Notes under the pieces: generated by a model
What the model was told of the DNA's origin: nothing
Seen by the model: only the letters and a program-made list of their open reading frames with translations
The model's database searches: none
Shown here: positions 59,439-64,000 of the stretch, in pieces
Layout of the letters: every line of letters starts with the position of its first letter
Numbering within the stretch: position 1 is the first letter of the stretch
Assembly (NCBI RefSeq): GCF_011601265.1
Contig: NZ_JAAOLX010000002.1
Location: forward strand, 434,001-498,000
Direction: 5' to 3'
Length of the DNA: 64,000 nt
Source: Iodobacter violaceini
GTDB taxonomy: Bacteria > Pseudomonadota > Gammaproteobacteria > Burkholderiales > Chitinibacteraceae
Translations under genes and position numbers: made by a program

Positions 59439-60017
59439 ATGCTGCACTCTCAAATTCGGCAATCCATGGAGTTACATCATTGGATTCAATGCCAATTAGA
59501 CGGATTGGACATCCCGAACAACACAAAAACCACACTAGCAACAAGTTGCTTTGACGTCGCAATTGAATATTCAAATACCATAACAATTCTTGTGCAATCA
59601 AACCTCAATGGAACTTCATTTGCTCTATGGCGTCTTGTATTCGAAGCATATGTTCGCGGGGTATGGTTGCTAGACTGTGCGCACGAGTCAGATATCAGCA
59701 AATACATCGATGACACTCTTAATATACAATTTAATCAACTATTAGAGGCCATTGAGCAAAATGAAGCATACCAAGAGAAAACACTTTCCGATTTAAAAAA
59801 TAAACATTACAAAACGATGTGTAGCTATACACACTGTGGAATTCAACAAGCAGGCAGGCGATTTACAGTCAGTGACGGTCAACCAGATTATCCCCCCGAA
59901 GATTTAATAAAAGTTATTTCACTAGCAAATATATTAGCGCTACTTGCCGCCCATAGAATAAGCACAATTGCAAATCGCTTAGATCTTGCAATAAAAATCC
60001 ATGATAAATTTAAATAA
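59439..60017 (+). CDS. Orphan hypothetical protein, DUF6988/DUF5677-like
   Basis: About 192 residues from ATG 59439 (GAGG six bases upstream); an ATG at 59403 would add 12. Predicted largely helical: TTLATSCFDVAIEYSNTITI, then LNGTSFALWRLVFEAYVRGVW, resembling small families with an RxxFExYVRGxWL pattern (DUF6988 or DUF5677, from memory). No signal peptide. The base composition is clearly AT-richer than ccmI and dctD on either side, which suggests acquisition. Function unknown. Confidence 0.6.
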   Translation: MLHSQIRQSMELHHWIQCQLDGLDIPNNTKTTLATSCFDVAIEYSNTITILVQSNLNGTSFALWRLVFEAYVRGVWLLDCAHESDISKYIDDTLNIQFNQLLEAIEQNEAYQEKTLSDLKNKHYKTMCSYTHCGIQQAGRRFTVSDGQPDYPPEDLIKVISLANILALLAAHRISTIANRLDLAIKIHDKFK

Positions 60018-60067
60018 ATATAAAACTAGCCATATAAAATATATATTTCTTTATATCACCCTGCCAT

Positions 60068-61384
60068 TTAGAGCAATGGATCTACCCCCAAATGATATTT
60101 CTTCACTTTGTCATACAGCGTTTTACGCGGTAGGCCGAGAGACAGGCTGGCGGCGGTAATTTGGCCTCCGGCGCGCAGCAGTGCATCTTCAATCAGATTT
60201 TTTTCGAAGCGCTCCACCAGCGAAGGTAAATCAAGCGCGGCTTCACTGGCGGGCATATCATCCAGCAGCGCCAGCACAAATCGATCGGCCACATTGCGCA
60301 GCTCGCGCACATTGCCTGGCCAGCTTTGCAGCATCAGCTCCCGCATCTGCCCTGGCGCGATAATCGGTGCAGGGCGGTGATAGCGCAGTGCAGCTTGCAG
60401 CACAAAATGCTCAAATAATAGCGGGATATCTTCGCGCCGCTCCCGCAGGGGCTGCAGATTCAGCGTGGCTACATTCAAGCGGTAGTAAAGATCCAGCCGA
60501 AACTGCTGCTGATCGCTCAACAGCTTTAAATCACTTTTGCTGGCGGCAATCACCCGGCAATTCACAGGGATGCTGACATTGCCACCAAGACGCTCCAACT
60601 GCCGCTCTTGCAAGACTCGCAGCAGTTTCACCTGCAGCATCAGCGGCATACTTTCCAGCTCGTCCAGAAACAGCGTGCCACCATTGGCGTATTCAATTTT
60701 GCCGATCCGCAGCTTGCTTGCGCCAGTAAACGCGCCCGCTTCATGGCCAAAGATTTCGCTTTCAAACAATTGCTCGGGCAGCGCGCCGCAATTTAGTGCT
60801 ACAAAGGGATGCGCCGCCCGATGGCTGTGCTCATGCAGGCAACGCGCCACCAGCTCTTTACCCGTGCCGGTTTCGCCCATGATCAGCACATCGGCGTCGG
60901 TATCGGCGACATTCATAATGCGGCGGCGCAATTGCTCTATGCCTGCACCACGCCCCAACAAGCGCCCTTCTATGCCGGATCTGCGCTCCAGTTCACGCCG
61001 CAATTGGCGGTTTTCCAGTACCAGCTTGCGTTTTTCCTCTGCCCGCCGCACCACCTCAATTAATTGTTCAGATGCAAAAGGCTTTTCAATAAAATCATAA
61101 GCACCATCCCGCATCGCCTGCACCGCCATCGCCACATCGCCATGGCCGGTAATCAGCACCACGGGCAGCTCGGCATCCCGCTGCACACTTTTAGCCAAGA
61201 GCTGCAAACCATCCAATCCCGGCAAGCACACATCGCACACCACCACGCCAGCAAAATCGGTTTGCAAAAGCGGCAAGGCCGATTCGGCATCGGCAAAGGT
61301 TTCCACCGCAAAGCCTGCCAGCTCAAGTGTTTGGCTGCCAGCATGGCGGATCATTGCTTCATCGTCGATCAATAGCACTTTCAT
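60068..61384 (-). CDS. dctD: Sigma-54-dependent response regulator, DctD type
   Basis: 438 residues: REC domain (VLLIDDEAMIRHAGSQTLEL, VVVCDVCLPGLDG, IEKPF), AAA+ domain with Walker A GETGTGKELVARCLHEHS, the sigma-54 contact loop GAFTGA, Walker B GGTLFLDELESMPL and the arginine finger region RLDLYYRLNV, and a Fis-type C-terminal helix-turn-helix (QITAASLSLGLPRKTLYDKV). It activates sigma-54 promoters; in its best-known form, C4-dicarboxylate transport. No dct transporter is in the window, so the target is inferred only by family. Confidence 0.88.
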   Translation of the reverse strand: MKVLLIDDEAMIRHAGSQTLELAGFAVETFADAESALPLLQTDFAGVVVCDVCLPGLDGLQLLAKSVQRDAELPVVLITGHGDVAMAVQAMRDGAYDFIEKPFASEQLIEVVRRAEEKRKLVLENRQLRRELERRSGIEGRLLGRGAGIEQLRRRIMNVADTDADVLIMGETGTGKELVARCLHEHSHRAAHPFVALNCGALPEQLFESEIFGHEAGAFTGASKLRIGKIEYANGGTLFLDELESMPLMLQVKLLRVLQERQLERLGGNVSIPVNCRVIAASKSDLKLLSDQQQFRLDLYYRLNVATLNLQPLRERREDIPLLFEHFVLQAALRYHRPAPIIAPGQMRELMLQSWPGNVRELRNVADRFVLALLDDMPASEAALDLPSLVERFEKNLIEDALLRAGGQITAASLSLGLPRKTLYDKVKKYHLGVDPLL

Positions 61385-61527
61385 TGCAGCTCCTGTGGCG
61401 CTGGCAGCCTGCCGGGCTTAAGCGATCGTAACAAGGAAAAGACCGGTGATTTCCCGGATTTTTGAGGCGAACAGCCCGCTATTCAAAGAAAAAATACGTG
61501 AAATATGGCCAACGCAGCAGATCAGTC

Positions 61528-63351
61528 TTAAGCCCGACAGGCTGCAAGTAACTCCAGCTCAAAACAAGCCCCGCCTTCAGGGCGATTACTGGCCTGCAAA
61601 TTGCCGCCAAAATCACGCACAATCGATAGCGAAATTGCCAGGCCCAAGCCCAGCCCTTCGGCGTCGCCCTTGGTGGTAAAAAAGGGGTCAAACACGCTGG
61701 ATAACGGCTCTGCGGCAATGCCGGGGCCATTATCAAGTACGCTTATTTTTACTTTGTCCTCCGTCTGTTGCACCGCCAGCGTAATGCTGGCATCGGGCTG
61801 ATTCCTTACCGCATCCAGCGCGTTTCTGAGCAAATTAATCAGTACTTGCTCCAGCCGCACCGCATTGCACAGTACCCAAAGCTGATCGGGCTGCTTGATA
61901 TTTAACGCCACTCTTTGCTGGCGCAGGCGTTGCTCCAGCAACAGCAGCGCATTGGCAATGGATTGCTTCAGCAGTACCGGCTCGGCGCGATTATCGCTTT
62001 TTCGGGCAAAAGAGCGCAGCTGGCCGGTGATCTTGCCCATGCGCTCTGTCAGCTGGCTGATATGCAACAGATTGCCCGCTACCTCAGTGATATTTCCGCG
62101 CTCAAGGAACAACCTGGCGTTGTCGGCCAGGGCGCGCATGGCCGTCAGTGGCTGGTTAAGCTCATGCGTCACACCCGCTGCCATCTGCCCCAGCACGGCC
62201 ATTTTGCCTGCTTGCACCAGCTCATTTTGCGCTGCACGCAGATCAAGCTCGGTACGTATACGCTCGGCTATTTCGCGTTGCAGCTGGGTATTTGCCCCCA
62301 GCAAATCATCGGTGCGGGCAGCCACTTTTTGTTCCAGCTGATCATGGGCTTGTTTGAGTGCCTGGCTGGCGCGCAGATTATCGCGGATGCGCCGCCGCCT
62401 TTGCCGCCAGAATAAATACCATGCCAGCAATGCCAATAAGCCCAGGCTGGTGCCCAGCAAAACACGGCTCACGCCCTGCCGGATGGGGGTGAGGTCCGTA
62501 AACAACACCATTTGCCAGCCCAGATCAGGCACTTTGGCGGTTTGCACCAGCACATCGGCCTGATCACGGCCTGCTTTAAAGCGCGCCAATTGAGTGTTGC
62601 TATCCAAGCGCTGCTGCTTCAGCAAACCCAGCTCGGGGAAAATATTGCGCCCATACTGGCGGCTCTCTTTAATGTATCGCAGCGTATAGCCGGGCAATGG
62701 GGCCAGCGTATGCCACTTCCAAGCCGGATCGGTGGCTAAAAAAGCAATACCATCTTTATCACTCACCAGCATGCGCTCGCCGGTTACGCGCCAATTACTT
62801 TCCAGCGCGTCGAGACTGACTTTGGCTACCACTACACCCAGCACCCGCTCACCATCTCTGATTGGATAAGATAAAAAATAACCGGGCTGTTGCGTAGTAA
62901 AGCCCACGCCATAAAAGCGCCCTGCATATCCCAGGCGGGCTTGCTGATAATAGGGGCGAAACGCATAGTTATTGCCGATATAGCTCTGCGGGGTGTCCCA
63001 ATTACTGGAGGCCAGCGCCAAGCCTTCAGCATTTAAAACATAAATCGCCGATGCCTGAGCCGCATCGTTCACCGCCTTTAAATAGCGATTCACCCGCTCT
63101 AATTGCACCGCATCCTGCGGCGCGCGGAGTAAATCGGCCAAATCACGCTGGCTGGATAAAACAAAGGGCAGCCACGTATAACGCTCCACCGCATTACGCA
63201 AGCTGCCGGTGTAAACATCAAGGCGATGCTGACCAGCCGAGCGCAGTTGCGCCAGCGCGCTGCGCTCACTCCAGCTGGCAGCCAGCCACAACAGGCTGCC
63301 CGCCAGACAAAGTGTCGCCAATATCCAAAAGTATCGCGCTGGTTTAAGCAT
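61528..63351 (-). CDS. dctB: Sensor histidine kinase, DctB type
   Basis: 607 residues: TM helix near 10-28, a periplasmic double-PAS (PDC) sensor domain with SSNWDTPQSYIGNNYAFRPY, the DctB pattern YYQQARLGYAGRFYGVGF and PGYFLSYPI, a second TM helix (LLGTSLGLLALLAWYLFW), a coiled coil, HisKA GQMAAGVTHELNQPLTAM (His near 394) and HATPase_c (NLLRNALDA, DNGPGI, GLGLGLAISLSIVRDFGG). The gene lies 143 bases upstream of its regulator. The ABC ATPase gene precedes it with a 2-base gap, so the two may be co-transcribed. Confidence 0.88.
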   Translation of the reverse strand: MLKPARYFWILATLCLAGSLLWLAASWSERSALAQLRSAGQHRLDVYTGSLRNAVERYTWLPFVLSSQRDLADLLRAPQDAVQLERVNRYLKAVNDAAQASAIYVLNAEGLALASSNWDTPQSYIGNNYAFRPYYQQARLGYAGRFYGVGFTTQQPGYFLSYPIRDGERVLGVVVAKVSLDALESNWRVTGERMLVSDKDGIAFLATDPAWKWHTLAPLPGYTLRYIKESRQYGRNIFPELGLLKQQRLDSNTQLARFKAGRDQADVLVQTAKVPDLGWQMVLFTDLTPIRQGVSRVLLGTSLGLLALLAWYLFWRQRRRRIRDNLRASQALKQAHDQLEQKVAARTDDLLGANTQLQREIAERIRTELDLRAAQNELVQAGKMAVLGQMAAGVTHELNQPLTAMRALADNARLFLERGNITEVAGNLLHISQLTERMGKITGQLRSFARKSDNRAEPVLLKQSIANALLLLEQRLRQQRVALNIKQPDQLWVLCNAVRLEQVLINLLRNALDAVRNQPDASITLAVQQTEDKVKISVLDNGPGIAAEPLSSVFDPFFTTKGDAEGLGLGLAISLSIVRDFGGNLQASNRPEGGACFELELLAACRA

Positions 63352-63353
63352 CT

Positions 63354-64000
63354 TTAATCAGAGCTCAAGCCGCACAGCTCGGCCTGCTGATGGCGCTGCT
63401 GCTCTTCCATCACCAGTGCACCAAGCTCACGTTTAAGCGCGTTAAATTCAGCCGAGCTGGGGTCGCGCGGCCTTGGAATATCCACCAGCACATCGCGCTT
63501 CACCGTGCCCGGGCGGTAAGTGAGAACAATGATGCGATCGGCCAGATAGATCGACTCCTCAATGCTGTGGGTGACAAACAGAATTGTTTTTTTATGCTCC
63601 TGCCAGATTTTAAGCAGCTCATCCTGCAGGCTGCGGCGGGTAAGCGCATCCAGTGCGCCAAAGGGCTCGTCCATCAGCATAATCGGCGAATTAAGCGCCA
63701 AAATACGCGCAATGGCCACACGCTGACGCATCCCGCCAGACAAATCCTTAGGAAAGCGCTTGCGAAACTCCATCAGCTTCAGTGTTTCCAGCAGCTCAGC
63801 CACTTTGCTATCAATCTGTTCCTGCGGCATTTTTTGGATGGCCAGGCCAAAGGCAATATTTTGCTCAACCGTCATCCATGGGAACAGCGCGTATTCCTGA
63901 AACACCATGCCGCGATCTGGCCCGGTGTCTTTAATCTGCGCGCCATCCACGGTGATGCTGCCGCTCGTTGGATGAGAAAACCCGGCCACCGCATTAAGCA
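63354..64000 (-). CDS. ABC transporter ATPase, nitrate/sulfonate/taurine type, 5' truncated by window
   Basis: ATP-binding subunit of an importer of the SsuB/TauB/NrtD group. The frame is open to the window edge (LNAVAGFSHPTSGS at the edge), so the Walker A motif and start lie outside. Visible: Q-loop GMVFQEYALFPWMTV, signature LSGGMRQRVAIARIL, Walker B IMLMDEPFGALD, D-loop and switch VTHSIEES. The ending (RPGTVKRDVLVDIPRPRDP) is typical of this group. Substrate not decided by sequence; the permease and binding protein presumably lie beyond 64000. Confidence 0.9.
   Translation of the reverse strand, partial: LNAVAGFSHPTSGSITVDGAQIKDTGPDRGMVFQEYALFPWMTVEQNIAFGLAIQKMPQEQIDSKVAELLETLKLMEFRKRFPKDLSGGMRQRVAIARILALNSPIMLMDEPFGALDALTRRSLQDELLKIWQEHKKTILFVTHSIEESIYLADRIIVLTYRPGTVKRDVLVDIPRPRDPSSAEFNALKRELGALVMEEQQRHQQAELCGLSSD

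Overview
The window looks like chromosomal DNA of a betaproteobacterium, most probably Neisseriales (Iodobacter/Chitinibacter/Chromobacterium-like). The inference rests on ordinary codon use at medium GC, an intact minCDE cluster, divergent ppsA/ppsR, a napFDABC-ccm-moaA nitrate-respiration block and a VasX-type T6SS effector. No rRNA, tRNA or CRISPR array was recognised. The genus is an inference.

Layout. 1-4.0 kb: 3' part of an RND efflux pump and its outer-membrane factor, the latter frameshifted. 4.0-8.5 kb: sensor kinase, small phosphate-binding-like protein and porin-like protein on the minus strand. 8.6-13.5 kb: argD, ppsA and divergent ppsR. 13.5-13.9 kb: a MITE-like repeat. 14.0-19.2 kb: minCDE, map, two hypothetical proteins, an acetyltransferase and a YfcF-type GST. 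19.2-30.9 kb: a 7TM-DISM sensor kinase and an AraC-type response regulator, divergent from an 8.35-kb autotransporter gene with nested tandem repeats. 31.0-32.2 kb: an IS481-family element. 32.2-40.8 kb: an orphan type VI secretion effector island on the minus strand (VgrG with a nonsense codon, DUF4123 adaptor, VasX-like effector, two DUF6708-like paralogues of which the second is broken). 41.0-42.3 kb: an MFS transporter. 42.7-47.3 kb: napFDABC. 47.6-50.2 kb: NarX/NarL-type two-component system, divergent from nap. 50.2-51.2 kb: moaA. 51.6-59.3 kb: ccmABCDEFGHI. 59.4-60.0 kb: an AT-rich orphan gene. 60.0-63.4 kb: DctD/DctB-type system. 63.4-64.0 kb: 5'-truncated ABC ATPase.

How it works together. 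The 42.7-59.3 kb block is a functional unit: NapABC reduces nitrate in the periplasm, NapF/NapD assist NapA maturation, MoaA starts molybdenum cofactor synthesis, CcmA-I attaches haem to the c-type cytochromes NapB and NapC, and NarX/NarL can sense nitrate and control it. A near-consensus 7-2-7 NarL/NarP box lies between napF and narX.

The most unusual features are: (i) the decaying T6SS island, with an amber codon in vgrG and a duplicated DUF6708 gene cut by an internal deletion and by an IS without target duplication; (ii) the large repetitive autotransporter beside a dedicated-looking two-component system, with CTTACAAA repeats upstream of it; (iii) the ccm operon, in which most gene junctions carry short inverted-end repeats, one of which appears to be translated as part of CcmH; (iv) a ~350-bp repeat with terminal inverted repeats in two copies plus a fragment.
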